A stretch of DNA of 64,000 nt from Pseudomonas kilonensis (lineage in GTDB: Bacteria; Pseudomonadota; Gammaproteobacteria; Pseudomonadales; Pseudomonadaceae). Location of the stretch: positions 464,878 through 528,877 of the forward strand of contig NZ_LHVH01000035.1 of NCBI RefSeq assembly GCF_001269885.1, in the 5' to 3' direction. Of the stretch, positions 16,740-25,683 are shown piece by piece; the first letter of the stretch is position 1, and each line of letters opens with the position of its first letter. The notes under the pieces are model-generated. The model saw nothing but the letters and a program-made list of their open reading frames with translations, had not been told where the DNA came from and ran no database searches. A program made the translations under genes and the position numbers.

Positions 16740-17603
16740 ATGGTGCACAGCATGACCGCCTTCGCCCGCGTCGAAAAAGCCGGGGCCCAAGGCACGCTGA
16801 GCTGGGAACTGCGCTCGGTCAACAGCCGCTACCTGGAGCCGCACCTGCGCCTGCCCGAGTCTTTCCGCGACCTCGAAGGCGGCGTGCGCGAGGCTCTGCG
16901 CCAGGGCCTGTCCCGGGGCAAGCTGGAATGCACCCTGCGCTTCACCGAAGAAAGCACTGGCAAAGCCTTGCAGGTGGACCGCGAGCGCGCCGCGCAACTG
17001 GTCGCCGCGGCCGAAACCGTCGCCAGCCTGATCAAGCACCCTGCCGCCCTGAATCCACTGGAAGTCCTGGCCTGGCCCGGCGTACTGGTGGGTGACGCGA
17101 GCGACCCGCAGGCGCTGAACGCCGAGGCGATGGCACTGTTCAATGAAGGCCTCAAGGAACTCAAGGCCGGCCGCGAGCGCGAAGGCGCGGAGCTGGCCCG
17201 GCTGATCAACGATCGCCTGACCTCCATTGAAGAAGACGTCAGCACCCTGCGCGAACTGGTCCCGCAGATGCTCGCCACCCAGCGCCAGAAAGTCCTCGAC
17301 CGCTTCACCGACATGAAGGCCGAGCTGGATCCACAACGGCTGGAACAGGAAATGGTCATGCTCGCGCAAAAGAGCGACGTGGCCGAAGAACTGGATCGCC
17401 TGAGCACCCACATCATCGAAGTTCGCCGGGTGCTCAAGTCCGGCGGTGCGGCCGGTCGCCGCCTCGACTTCCTGATGCAGGAGCTCAACCGCGAAGCCAA
17501 TACACTGGGCTCCAAGGCCTTCGACCCGCGCAGCACCCAGGCGGCGGTCAACCTCAAGGTGTTGATCGAACAAATGCGCGAACAAGTGCAGAACATTGAG
17601 TAA
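16740..17603 (+). CDS. yicC: YicC family endoribonuclease
   Basis: A 287-residue protein with the N-terminal YicC pattern MVHSMTAFARVEKAG, SWELRSVNSRYLEPHLRLPE, and the C-terminal DUF1732 region with GRRLDFLMQELNREANTLGS. Family members have recently been described as RNases that act on small RNAs such as RyhB in E. coli. I chose ATG 16740, preceded by GAGGAA, over an upstream start at 16608 that would overlap the promoter region. Its stop overlaps a possible TTG start of gmk, and yicC-gmk-rpoZ-spoT form a conserved string. Confidence 0.93.
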   Translation: MVHSMTAFARVEKAGAQGTLSWELRSVNSRYLEPHLRLPESFRDLEGGVREALRQGLSRGKLECTLRFTEESTGKALQVDRERAAQLVAAAETVASLIKHPAALNPLEVLAWPGVLVGDASDPQALNAEAMALFNEGLKELKAGREREGAELARLINDRLTSIEEDVSTLRELVPQMLATQRQKVLDRFTDMKAELDPQRLEQEMVMLAQKSDVAEELDRLSTHIIEVRRVLKSGGAAGRRLDFLMQELNREANTLGSKAFDPRSTQAAVNLKVLIEQMREQVQNIE

Positions 17604-17613
17604 GGCAAACGAC

Positions 17614-18234
17614 ATGACCCACAGCACCGGCACCCTCTACATCATTTCCGCGCCCTCGGGCGCCGGCAAGACCAGCCTGGTCAAGGCCCTGATCGATGCC
17701 GAACCGCAGATCCGCGTCTCGGTCTCGCACACCACCCGCGCCATGCGTCCGGGCGAAGTGAATGGCGTGAACTATCACTTCGTCGACCGCGAAGAGTTCG
17801 TGAAGATGGCCGAACACGGCGACTTCCTGGAGCGCGCCGAAGTTTTCGGCAACCTTTATGGCACTTCGCAAAGCTACTTGCAGCAGACCCTGGACGAAGG
17901 TCACGACCTGATCCTGGAAATCGACTGGCAAGGCGCCGAGCAGGTGCGCAAGCTGATGCCCCAGGCGCGTTCGATCTTCATTCTGCCGCCAAGCCAGCAA
18001 GCCTTGCGCCAGCGTCTGACCAACCGCGGCCAGGACAGCGACGACATCATCGAAGGCCGGATGCGCGAAGCGGTCAGCGAAATGAGTCACTACGTCGACT
18101 ATGATTACCTGATCATCAACGACGATTTCGCCCACGCGCTGGACGACCTGAAGGCGATTTTCCGCGCCAGCCAGCTGCAGCAGAAACGCCAGCAGCAACG
18201 TTTCGGCAAATTATTGGCCGAATTGTTGGGCTGA
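17614..18234 (+). CDS. gmk: Guanylate kinase
   Basis: A 206-residue enzyme that phosphorylates GMP to GDP. The P-loop APSGAGKTSLVKAL is near residues 12-25, the GMP-binding SHTTRAMRPGEVNG and YHFVDREEF follow, and the lid arginines are in RQRLTNRGQDSDDIIEGRM. I chose ATG 17614; a TTG at 17596 in frame would add six residues and overlap yicC. The gene is followed by a terminator at 18309-18338. Confidence 0.97.
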   Translation: MTHSTGTLYIISAPSGAGKTSLVKALIDAEPQIRVSVSHTTRAMRPGEVNGVNYHFVDREEFVKMAEHGDFLERAEVFGNLYGTSQSYLQQTLDEGHDLILEIDWQGAEQVRKLMPQARSIFILPPSQQALRQRLTNRGQDSDDIIEGRMREAVSEMSHYVDYDYLIINDDFAHALDDLKAIFRASQLQQKRQQQRFGKLLAELLG

Positions 18235-18302
18235 ACAGCCCTTCCCAAAACCGCTGCGACGGCTTTACATTGGTAGTCGCAGCGCGCCGAGGGGTTTGGT
18301 TA

Positions 18303-18338
18303 AAAAATCAGCGCTTCCCTAAACGCTGGTGTTTTTTT
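18303..18338. terminator. Terminator between gmk and rpoZ
   Basis: Stem cagcg (18309-18313) with cgctg (18324-18328), flanked by aaaaaa on the left and seven T on the right, which lengthens the stem. It should stop yicC-gmk transcripts, so rpoZ probably has its own promoter. Confidence 0.75.
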
Positions 18339-18401
18339 AAACTGTCGAGTCCGCTCGCCCAACCGGGCAGCGCGCATATTGCATTCGCTCCGAGGAATAC
18401 C

Positions 18402-18665
18402 ATGGCCCGCGTAACCGTTGAAGACTGCCTAGAACACGTGGAAAACCGCTTTGAGCTGGTCATGCTCTCTACCAAGCGTGCCCGTCAACTGGCCACCGGT
18501 GGCAAAGAGCCGTTGGTCCAGTGGGAAAACGACAAGCCTACCGTAGTAGCGCTGCGTGAAATCGCCGAAGGCCTGATGAGCTACGAGTTCATCGCCAACG
18601 CTGAAATCGTCGAAGACGAACCGCTGTTCGCAGCGTTCGAGGACGAGTCCAACGAGGCGGTCTAA
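18402..18665 (+). CDS. rpoZ: DNA-directed RNA polymerase omega subunit
   Basis: An 87-residue protein starting MARVTVEDCLEHVENRFELV, with the omega core LSTKRARQLATGG and NDKPTVVALREIAEGL. Omega helps assemble RNA polymerase by clamping beta prime and forms part of the ppGpp site 1, which makes its place next to spoT sensible. ATG 18402 follows GAGGAAT. It lies 60 bp upstream of spoT on the same strand. Confidence 0.98.
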   Translation: MARVTVEDCLEHVENRFELVMLSTKRARQLATGGKEPLVQWENDKPTVVALREIAEGLMSYEFIANAEIVEDEPLFAAFEDESNEAV

Positions 18666-18725
18666 GCCTATGCCTGGTCGACGTAGCACGGCGCGGGGTC
18701 ACAGCAAACGGCAGGAGTCATCATC

Positions 18726-20831
18726 ATGCCGAGCATAGACGCCCTCGCCGATCGCTTATCGGCCTACCTCGGCACGGACCAGGTCAATCTGGTCCGCCGA
18801 GCCTATTTCTACGCCGAACAAGCCCACGACGGCCAGCGCCGCCGCAGCGGCGAGGCGTACGTCACGCATCCCCTTGCGGTGGCGAATATTCTTGCCGACA
18901 TGCACATGGACCATCAGAGCCTGATGGCGGCGATGCTGCATGACGTGATCGAAGACACCGGCATTGCCAAGGAAGCGCTGCAAGCGCAGTTCGGCGAAAC
19001 CGTGGCCGAACTGGTCGACGGGGTCAGCAAGCTGACCCAGATGAACTTCGAGACCAAGGCCGAGGCCCAGGCCGAAAACTTCCAGAAAATGGCCATGGCC
19101 ATGGCCCGCGACATTCGCGTGATCCTGGTCAAGCTCGCCGACCGCCTGCACAACATGCGCACCCTGGAAGTGCTGTCCGGCGAAAAACGCCGGCGCATCG
19201 CCAAGGAAACCCTGGAAATCTACGCCCCCATCGCCAATCGCCTGGGTATGCACGCGATCCGCATCGAGTTCGAAGACCTGGGCTTCAAGGCCATGCACCC
19301 GATGCGTTCGGCGCGGATCAACCAGGCCGTCAAGCGCGCCCGGGGCAACCGCAAGGAAATCGTCAACAAGATCGAAGAGTCCCTGAGCCACTGCCTGGCC
19401 ATCGACGGCATCGAAGGCGAAGTCAGCGGGCGGCAGAAACACCTCTACGGCATCTACAAGAAAATGCGCGGCAAGCGTCGGGCCTTCAACGAGATCATGG
19501 ACGTCTACGCGTTCCGGATCATCGTCGACAAGGTCGATACCTGCTACCGCGTGCTGGGCGCTGTACATAATTTGTACAAACCGTTGCCGGGGCGCTTCAA
19601 GGATTACATCGCGATCCCCAAGGCCAACGGCTATCAATCGCTGCACACCACGCTGTTCGGCATGCACGGCGTACCGATCGAGATCCAGATCCGCACCCGT
19701 GAAATGGAAGAAATGGCCAACAACGGCATCGCCGCCCATTGGCTGTACAAATCCAGCGGTGACGAACAGCCCAAGAGCACCCACGCCCGCGCCCGACAAT
19801 GGGTCAAGGGCGTGCTGGAAATGCAGCAGCGTGCCGGCAACTCCCTGGAATTCATCGAGAGCGTGAAGATCGACCTGTTCCCGGACGAGGTCTACGTCTT
19901 CACACCCAAGGGCCGGATCATGGAGCTGCCCAAAGGCTCCACGGCCGTGGACTTTGCCTATGCGGTGCACACCGACGTCGGCAACAGTTGCATCGCCTGC
20001 CGGATCAACCGCCGCCTGGCGCCGTTGTCCGAGCCGCTGCAAAGCGGCTCCACGGTGGAAATCGTCAGCGCCCCGGGCGCCCGGCCCAACCCGGCGTGGC
20101 TCAATTTCGTGGTCACCGGCAAGGCCCGCACCCATATCCGTCACGCCCTGAAACTGCAACGCCGCTCCGAATCCATCAGCCTCGGCGAACGCCTGCTGAA
20201 CAAGGTGCTGAACGGTTTCGACAGCTCGCTGGACAAGATCCCGGCCGAGCGCGTGCAACTGATGCTCCACGAATACCGTCTCGAATTGATCGAAGACCTG
20301 CTCGAAGACATCGGCCTGGGCAATCGCATGGCCTACGTCGTTGCCCGTCGCCTGCTCGGCGAAGGCGAACAGTTGCCAAGCCCCGAAGGCCCGCTGGCGA
20401 TTCGCGGCACCGAAGGCCTGGTGCTCAGTTATGCCAAGTGCTGTACGCCGATCCCGGGCGACCCGATTGTCGGCCATTTGTCCGCCGGCAAAGGGATGGT
20501 CGTGCACTTGGACAACTGCCGCAACATCAGCGAAATCCGGCACAACCCGGAAAAATGCATCCAGCTCTCCTGGGCCAAGGATGTCACCGGCGAATTCAAC
20601 GTCGAGCTGCGGGTCGAGCTGGAGCACCAGCGCGGCCTGATCGCCCTGCTGGCCAGCAGCGTCAATGCCGCCGACGGCAATATCGAAAAAATCAGCATGG
20701 ATGAACGCGATGGCCGCATCAGCGTCGTTCAATTGGTGGTCAGCGTACACGACCGTGTGCACCTGGCCCGTGTGATCAAGAAACTGCGCGCCCTGACCGG
20801 CGTTATCCGCATCACCCGCATGCGCGCGTAG
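18726..20831 (+). CDS. spoT: Bifunctional (p)ppGpp synthetase / hydrolase
   Basis: A 701-residue RelA/SpoT protein with a complete domain row. The HD hydrolase domain comes first (YVTHPLAVANILADMH, then MLHDVIEDTG with the HDxxED motif, and LADRLHNMRTL). The synthetase follows (about residues 230-350, with RVLGAVHNLYKPLPGRFKDY and NGYQSLHTTL), then TGS (VYVFTPKGRIMELPKG), the helical part and a C-terminal ACT domain. In gamma-proteobacteria SpoT mainly degrades (p)ppGpp and synthesises it under carbon, iron or fatty-acid stress. Both active sites look intact by motif. It is followed by ridA after 24 bp. Confidence 0.97.
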   Translation: MPSIDALADRLSAYLGTDQVNLVRRAYFYAEQAHDGQRRRSGEAYVTHPLAVANILADMHMDHQSLMAAMLHDVIEDTGIAKEALQAQFGETVAELVDGVSKLTQMNFETKAEAQAENFQKMAMAMARDIRVILVKLADRLHNMRTLEVLSGEKRRRIAKETLEIYAPIANRLGMHAIRIEFEDLGFKAMHPMRSARINQAVKRARGNRKEIVNKIEESLSHCLAIDGIEGEVSGRQKHLYGIYKKMRGKRRAFNEIMDVYAFRIIVDKVDTCYRVLGAVHNLYKPLPGRFKDYIAIPKANGYQSLHTTLFGMHGVPIEIQIRTREMEEMANNGIAAHWLYKSSGDEQPKSTHARARQWVKGVLEMQQRAGNSLEFIESVKIDLFPDEVYVFTPKGRIMELPKGSTAVDFAYAVHTDVGNSCIACRINRRLAPLSEPLQSGSTVEIVSAPGARPNPAWLNFVVTGKARTHIRHALKLQRRSESISLGERLLNKVLNGFDSSLDKIPAERVQLMLHEYRLELIEDLLEDIGLGNRMAYVVARRLLGEGEQLPSPEGPLAIRGTEGLVLSYAKCCTPIPGDPIVGHLSAGKGMVVHLDNCRNISEIRHNPEKCIQLSWAKDVTGEFNVELRVELEHQRGLIALLASSVNAADGNIEKISMDERDGRISVVQLVVSVHDRVHLARVIKKLRALTGVIRITRMRA

Positions 20832-20855
20832 CCCATTCGTTATCAGGAGTCATTC

Positions 20856-21236
20856 ATGACCAAGACCGTTATCACCAGCGACAAGGCCCCGGCCGCCATC
20901 GGTACTTATTCCCAGGCGATCAAGGCCGGCAACACCGTGTACATGTCGGGCCAGATTCCACTGGACCCCAAGACCATGGAGCTGGTGGAAGGCTTCGAAG
21001 CCCAGACCGTGCAGGTGTTCGAAAACCTCAAGGCCGTGGCCGAGGCCGCCGGTGGTTCGTTCAAGGACATCGTCAAGCTGAACATCTTCCTCACCGACCT
21101 GAGCCACTTCGCCAAGGTCAACGAGGTGATGGGCAAGTACTTCGACCAGCCTTACCCTGCCCGCGCCGCCATCGGCGTGGCGGCCCTGCCCAAGGGCGCT
21201 CAGGTTGAGATGGATGCCATCCTGGTCATCGAGTAA
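20856..21236 (+). CDS. ridA: RidA family reactive intermediate/imine deaminase
   Basis: A 126-residue protein of the YjgF/RidA family: TVITSDKAPAAIGTYSQAIK at the N-terminus, YMSGQIPLDP, and the C-terminal YPARAAIGVAALPKGAQVEM, where the arginine of YPARAA binds the substrate carboxylate. It hydrolyses reactive enamines or imines formed by PLP enzymes such as threonine dehydratase. It follows spoT and probably belongs to the same transcript; this neighbourhood is usual in pseudomonads. Confidence 0.96.
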   Translation: MTKTVITSDKAPAAIGTYSQAIKAGNTVYMSGQIPLDPKTMELVEGFEAQTVQVFENLKAVAEAAGGSFKDIVKLNIFLTDLSHFAKVNEVMGKYFDQPYPARAAIGVAALPKGAQVEMDAILVIE

Positions 21237-21291
21237 TAAGGCCGGCGCAGCCTCCCCCGCTGCGCCGTTTTCGTCTTGAAAGGATTCCACC

Positions 21292-22032
21292 ATGCGCAAA
21301 GCGCTTGCTCTCTCGTTGGCAGCCCTGCTTCTGGGCGGCTGTGCCAGCGACCCTGCCGACCGTGACATCAGCGGCACCTGGATCAACCAGGCAGCCATCG
21401 ACGCTGCCGCCAAGGGCGGCCCGCTTCGCGAAGCGCTGCAGGGCTATGGCCCGAACCTGGAATGGGACGTCAACACCCGTGCCGGCCAGGCGCGCTACAC
21501 CAACGGTTTTGAAAACGTCGAAGGCAAATTGCTGGGTGAAGAAGACGGCGCCTGGAAAGTCGATTTCTACGGCAGCTCCGCCAGCGAACTCAAGCGCGAT
21601 GGCGACCAGTTGAGCCAGGCCGCCACCGAGAACGAACCGCAGCAGGTGTTCGATCGCGCACAAGTCCAGGTCCCGGAAGGCGCGCCCATCGGCGCCAGTT
21701 TCGAGCGTGCGCTGTATGCCGCCTACCTGGGCGGCACCTGGAACATCGCCAGCGGCCCCGGCCAGGGCGCCACCGTGCAATTCCAGCCCGACGGCCAGGT
21801 CAGCGGCCTGCCGGGTGCCGATCGCTATGCCTTGTGCCTGGCCGGCGATTGCGCCTCCATGAGCGGTGGAAACGACAACATCTGGCTGCAACAGAACGGC
21901 CAGGGCAACACCTGGATCTTTGCCCGCGACGGCAAGAAGCTGGAGATCTTCCAGACCGTCAACGCCGCGCTGGCCGATGAAATGCCTTCGTTCACGCCGG
22001 GCACTCGGCAGTGGGTGCTGGAAAAGCAGTAA
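21292..22032 (+). CDS. Hypothetical lipoprotein
   Basis: A 246-residue protein with a lipoprotein signal (MRKALALSLAALLLGGCASD; lipobox LGGC, cysteine at residue 17) and Ala after the cysteine, which suggests outer-membrane sorting. The mature part is acidic and rich in Gly, with several WN and W-terminated strands (SGTWINQ, GGTWNIASGPGQGATV, DNIWLQQNGQGNTW), suggesting a beta-rich repeat fold of the lipocalin or DUF kind. I do not recognise a family of known role. A protein at this place after ridA is conserved in Pseudomonas as I recall. The 55-bp gap to ridA suggests co-transcription. Confidence 0.8.
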   Translation: MRKALALSLAALLLGGCASDPADRDISGTWINQAAIDAAAKGGPLREALQGYGPNLEWDVNTRAGQARYTNGFENVEGKLLGEEDGAWKVDFYGSSASELKRDGDQLSQAATENEPQQVFDRAQVQVPEGAPIGASFERALYAAYLGGTWNIASGPGQGATVQFQPDGQVSGLPGADRYALCLAGDCASMSGGNDNIWLQQNGQGNTWIFARDGKKLEIFQTVNAALADEMPSFTPGTRQWVLEKQ

Positions 22033-22083
22033 GAGATAGGGCGCTTTGAACTAACTGTACGAGCGCCCCCTCCCGGCAAAGGT

Positions 22084-22983
22084 TCACGCGCGAGACGCAA
22101 CAGGCTTTTTTCTACCCAGGCGGATCAGCTCATTGGAGAAACACAGCCCAATGATGATCAGCAGTGCGCCCGGGTACAGGCTTTCGCGCGGCACTTCATT
22201 GAGCACAACAAATGCCAGCAGTGCGGCGAACAGCGGCTCGGTCAGCTCCAAGGCTTGCACCTGGGATGGCTTGAGGTACTCGATTGCCTTGGTGGTACAG
22301 AAAAAGCCGAGGATGGTCGGCAGCGCGGCCAGCGCCAGCAGTGCGGCAATCGCCCAGGGCGACAGCTCACCGATCACGAAGCCGTCGGCCGAAGCCGGCA
22401 TCAGCAAGTACAGGCTGCCGAAGAACAGCAACTGACGAGTGAAGTGCAGCCCACCGGACACGCCCATCCGTTTCATGGCTACCGAAAACGCCCCATAGCC
22501 GCAGCCCGCCATGGACGCGAGCGCAACGCCTTGGAGCGTGAAGCCCTGCTGCAGATCGGCGCCAAAGATCACCGCGATTCCGGCGATCGCCAAGGCGGCA
22601 CCCACAGTGGCGTTCGCGGTGATCGGATCCTTGAGGATTATGCGCCCGAGCACGATCGAGGAAATGGAAGCGCTGGCCATCAGCATCACGACTACCCCCG
22701 CCGCAGCGTAATGCCGATAGGCAGCCGTTTCGAAGTGGAACAGCACAAAGATACCGAGAAACGCGCAGATCGCCGCCTGGGTCCATTTGGCCGTCGTCGC
22801 CGGACGCTTGATAAACAGCAGCAAGGCCGAGAGCAGCAGACAACCCAGGACGGTCTTTATGACGGCGACACTGCTGGCGGTGAAACCATTGCTCATGAGC
22901 ACTTTGCTGAGCACGCCTATCGTGGCGTTAAGTGCGGCGGCGGAGAGTGCAAAGATAACGCCTTTGCTGAAACTGGCTTGCAT
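22084..22983 (-). CDS. EamA family (DMT) transporter
   Basis: A 299-residue inner-membrane protein with about ten hydrophobic segments in two EamA repeats (about residues 10-140 and 155-285). The second repeat has the typical LKPSQVQALELTEPLFAALL and FVVLNEVPRESLYPGALLI stretches, where the EPL/A-P elements lie at the end of the pathway. Members of the drug/metabolite transporter superfamily usually export amino acids or metabolites; the substrate is not visible. It is convergent with the lipoprotein gene, and a 7-bp GC hairpin at 22039-22068 lies between. Confidence 0.88.
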   Translation of the reverse strand: MQASFSKGVIFALSAAALNATIGVLSKVLMSNGFTASSVAVIKTVLGCLLLSALLLFIKRPATTAKWTQAAICAFLGIFVLFHFETAAYRHYAAAGVVVMLMASASISSIVLGRIILKDPITANATVGAALAIAGIAVIFGADLQQGFTLQGVALASMAGCGYGAFSVAMKRMGVSGGLHFTRQLLFFGSLYLLMPASADGFVIGELSPWAIAALLALAALPTILGFFCTTKAIEYLKPSQVQALELTEPLFAALLAFVVLNEVPRESLYPGALLIIIGLCFSNELIRLGRKKPVASRA

Positions 22984-23229
22984 TGATGACGGTCCTTGTC
23001 GCTGTCAGGTCGTTCGATAGGATGTTGGCCCACCGACGACGCAAAAGATGACTGAAACGGTTGCGGGTGGCCTGCAGATCACTCTTGGCTTCGGCAAGCA
23101 GCGGATAATGCTCGGCGAGCTCGATGAACCAAGTCAAGACCCGGAAGGTACTCAGGACGGTAAGCGCCCATAGAGAACTAGCCCTTGGCGCCGAACCCCA
23201 TCATCGAGCACACGCCGAGCAGGCCAGTG
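22984..23229 (-). other. Unresolved stretch, possible gene remnant
   Basis: On the minus strand a frame open across about 22928-23180 contains a coherent piece (TWFIELAEHYPLLAEAKSDL) without a good start or ribosome binding site, and it ends inside the EamA start region. It may be a decayed gene or chance. No function is suggested. Confidence 0.25.
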
Positions 23230-24087
23230 TCAGCAGCGCCCTTCCAGGATCGCCGCATACCCCTCGCGAAAACTCGGATACCGCGGCGTCCAGCCCAAGG
23301 CCTTCGCCCGGGCATTGCTGCAGCGCTTGCTGCCGGCGCGACGCACGCTGGCGTCTTCGGCCCACTCGGTCACGCCCATGAATTCGCGCAACCAGCCCAC
23401 CACCTCGGCCAGTGGCGCAGGGGCGTCGTCGACGCCGATGTAGCAATCGTCCAGCACCTGGCCCTGGCGATCGGCCTCCAGCAGAAACGCCAACAAGCCG
23501 GCCGCATCGTCGGCGTGGATGCGATTGGCGTACAGCGGCGGGTCGATCACGACGCGATACCCTTGGCGGACCTGGCTCAGCAGCCACTCCCGTCCCGGCC
23601 CATAGATGCCGGTCAGGCGCACGCGGCTGGCCGGGATGCCACTGTCCAAGGCGACTTGCTCGGCTTCGAGCATCAGGCGACCGGAATACCCGCCGGCCAC
23701 GGTTGGCGAGGTTTCATCCACCCATTCGCCCTGCTGTTGCCCATAAACGCTGCTGCTGGACACAAAAAGCAGGCGCTTGGGCCGCTGGCCATGCTGCTTC
23801 AGCCAACTCAACACATGCTGCAACCCTTCGACATAAGCCGTGCGATAGCCCGCTTCGTCATGGTCGGTGGCTGCGGCGCTGTACACCAGGTAATCCAGCG
23901 ACCCGGTGGGCCAGTCAGCGGGGCATTGCTCGCTGAACAAATCCCCCGCCACCCCGATAACGCCGGCCGGCAGGTTCGAAACCGTGCGCCGCAGGCCATG
24001 GACTTGCCAATGCTCGGCCACTAACTGGCTGGCCAGGCGGCCGCCGATATCACCGCAGCCGGCGATCAAAACAGAAGGCGCGGACAT
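23230..24087 (-). CDS. NAD(P)-dependent epimerase/dehydratase-like protein
   Basis: A 285-residue Rossmann-fold protein. The N-terminal dinucleotide loop is VLIAGCGDIGGRLASQL (about residues 6-22), giving a GxGxxG pattern; the later SSSVYGQQQGEWVDE includes the YG of the catalytic region but lacks a clear YxxxK, so catalytic competence is unclear. It resembles the SDR group often called 'NAD(P)-binding/YeeZ-like' in enterics. I chose the ATG at 24087 with AGGAG eight bases upstream; an earlier in-frame start at 24105 would cover that site. It is divergent from exbB, with 189 bp between. Confidence 0.85.
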   Translation of the reverse strand: MSAPSVLIAGCGDIGGRLASQLVAEHWQVHGLRRTVSNLPAGVIGVAGDLFSEQCPADWPTGSLDYLVYSAAATDHDEAGYRTAYVEGLQHVLSWLKQHGQRPKRLLFVSSSSVYGQQQGEWVDETSPTVAGGYSGRLMLEAEQVALDSGIPASRVRLTGIYGPGREWLLSQVRQGYRVVIDPPLYANRIHADDAAGLLAFLLEADRQGQVLDDCYIGVDDAPAPLAEVVGWLREFMGVTEWAEDASVRRAGSKRCSNARAKALGWTPRYPSFREGYAAILEGRC

Positions 24088-24276
24088 CAAGAACTCCTCT
24101 GGCAAAGCCGCAGACTAGCCTTCGCAGGGGACGAGCGGCTAGCCATGTGAGAAAAAAAGTAACTGTATTACTTTTGTTAACAAGAATTAATTGCAATAAT
24201 GCCCACCACTTTTGTTCTCGGCCCCACGAGGCCTGGAAGAACATCAACCTTCTTTTTCCTCTCAGGTCCGGCCAGC

Positions 24277-25248
24277 ATGAAACGCTCTCTATCCCCCGCT
24301 TCGCCAACCAATCGACCTCGTGCCTGGAGCACGGTAGCCGCCCTGCTGTTCAGCCTGCTGCTGGCACCTGTCGCCGCGTTCGCCGATGCACAGACGCCGA
24401 CCACGACGCCGGCCACCGCACCGGCTGCTGCCCAGGCACCGGCCGACCCGGCCGCTCCCGTTGCAACGCCTGTCGCCACCGACCCGGCCCAAGCCGTCGA
24501 AGCCGACGCACCTGAAGTGCTCGAAGCCGACAATACCCTGGGCATGGCTCACGACCTGTCGCCATGGGGCATGTACAAGAACGCCGACATCATCGTGAAA
24601 ATCGTGATGATCGGCCTGGCCATCGCCTCGATCATCACCTGGACCATCTGGATTGCCAAAGGCTTCGAGCTGCTGGGTGCCAAGCGTCGCTTGCGTGGTG
24701 AAATCGCCGCCCTGAAAAAAGCCACCACCCTCAAGGAAGCCAGCGCCACCGCCGCGAAGGCCGGCACTCTTGCCAACCTGCTGGTGCATGACGCACTCGA
24801 AGAGATGCGCCTGTCGGCCAACAGCCGCGAAAAAGAAGGCATCAAGGAACGTGTGAGCTTCCGCCTCGAGCGCCTGGTCGCCGCCTGTGGTCGCAGCATG
24901 AGCAGCGGCACCGGCGTGCTCGCCACCATCGGCTCTACCGCGCCATTTGTCGGCCTGTTCGGCACCGTGTGGGGCATCATGAACAGCTTCATCGGCATCG
25001 CCAAGACCCAGACCACCAACCTCGCCGTTGTCGCGCCCGGCATCGCCGAAGCCCTGCTGGCAACAGCCTTGGGCCTGGTCGCAGCGATCCCGGCCGTGGT
25101 GATCTACAACGTCTTCGCCCGCTCCATTGCCGGCTACAAGGCCCAGGTCTCCGACGCTTCGGCCGAAGTCCTGCTGCTGGTCAGCCGCGACCTCGACCAC
25201 TTGCCGCCCGAGCGTGGCTCGCAACCGCACATGGTGAAAGTGGGGTAA
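24277..25248 (+). CDS. exbB: TonB-system energiser ExbB
   Basis: A 323-residue inner-membrane protein of the MotA/TolQ/ExbB family. The N-terminus is a signal-like segment followed by an Ala/Pro/Thr-rich periplasmic stretch (about residues 40-90), an extension common in Pseudomonas ExbB. The core has three membrane helices: IVMIGLAIASIITWTIWIAK, then GVLATIGSTAPFVGLFGTVW with GIMNSFIGIA, and GIAEALLATALGLVAAIPAV. It uses the proton gradient with ExbD to drive TonB-dependent uptake. It starts the exbB-exbD-tonB operon, likely iron-regulated, though I could not fix a convincing Fur box upstream. Confidence 0.96.
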   Translation: MKRSLSPASPTNRPRAWSTVAALLFSLLLAPVAAFADAQTPTTTPATAPAAAQAPADPAAPVATPVATDPAQAVEADAPEVLEADNTLGMAHDLSPWGMYKNADIIVKIVMIGLAIASIITWTIWIAKGFELLGAKRRLRGEIAALKKATTLKEASATAAKAGTLANLLVHDALEEMRLSANSREKEGIKERVSFRLERLVAACGRSMSSGTGVLATIGSTAPFVGLFGTVWGIMNSFIGIAKTQTTNLAVVAPGIAEALLATALGLVAAIPAVVIYNVFARSIAGYKAQVSDASAEVLLLVSRDLDHLPPERGSQPHMVKVG

Positions 25249-25254
25249 TCGGCC

Positions 25255-25683
25255 ATGGGCCTGCATTTGAAAGAAGGCGCAGACGACGATCTGGCCGAGA
25301 ACCACGAAATCAACGTCACACCGTTCATCGACGTGATGCTGGTGCTGTTGATCATCTTCATGGTGGCGGCCCCGCTCGCCACCGTGGACATCAAGGTTGA
25401 CCTGCCGGCATCGACGGCCAAGCCTTCGCCACGGCCGGAGAAACCGGTGTTCCTCAGCGTCAAGGCCGACCAGCGCCTATTCCTGGGTGAAGACGAGGTC
25501 AAGGCCGAAACCCTCGGCGCGACCCTCGACGCCAAGACCCAAGGCAAGAAAGACACGACAATCTTCTTCCAGGCCGACAAAGGCGTGGACTACGGCGACC
25601 TGATGAGCGTGATGGACGCGCTGCGGGGCGCCGGTTACCTGAAGGTCGGTTTGGTCGGACTCGAGACGGCGCCCAAGAAATGA
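25255..25683 (+). CDS. exbD: TonB-system energiser ExbD
   Basis: A 142-residue protein with one membrane helix. The N-terminal cytoplasmic piece and the helix with the essential Asp (NVTPFIDVMLVLLIIFMVAA) are typical of ExbD/TolR; the rest is the periplasmic domain ending GLVGLETAPKK. It forms the proton channel with ExbB. Six bases separate it from exbB, and its TGA overlaps the tonB ATG (ATGA at 25680-25683). Confidence 0.96.
   Translation: MGLHLKEGADDDLAENHEINVTPFIDVMLVLLIIFMVAAPLATVDIKVDLPASTAKPSPRPEKPVFLSVKADQRLFLGEDEVKAETLGATLDAKTQGKKDTTIFFQADKGVDYGDLMSVMDALRGAGYLKVGLVGLETAPKK

Noticed and set aside
18756..20762. A 668-residue minus-strand frame opposite spoT
   Set aside because: Shadow of spoT; no supporting features.
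24106..24276. A Fur box upstream of exbB
   Set aside because: The AT-rich piece near 24185-24203 matches the Fur consensus too poorly to call, although iron control of this operon would be expected.
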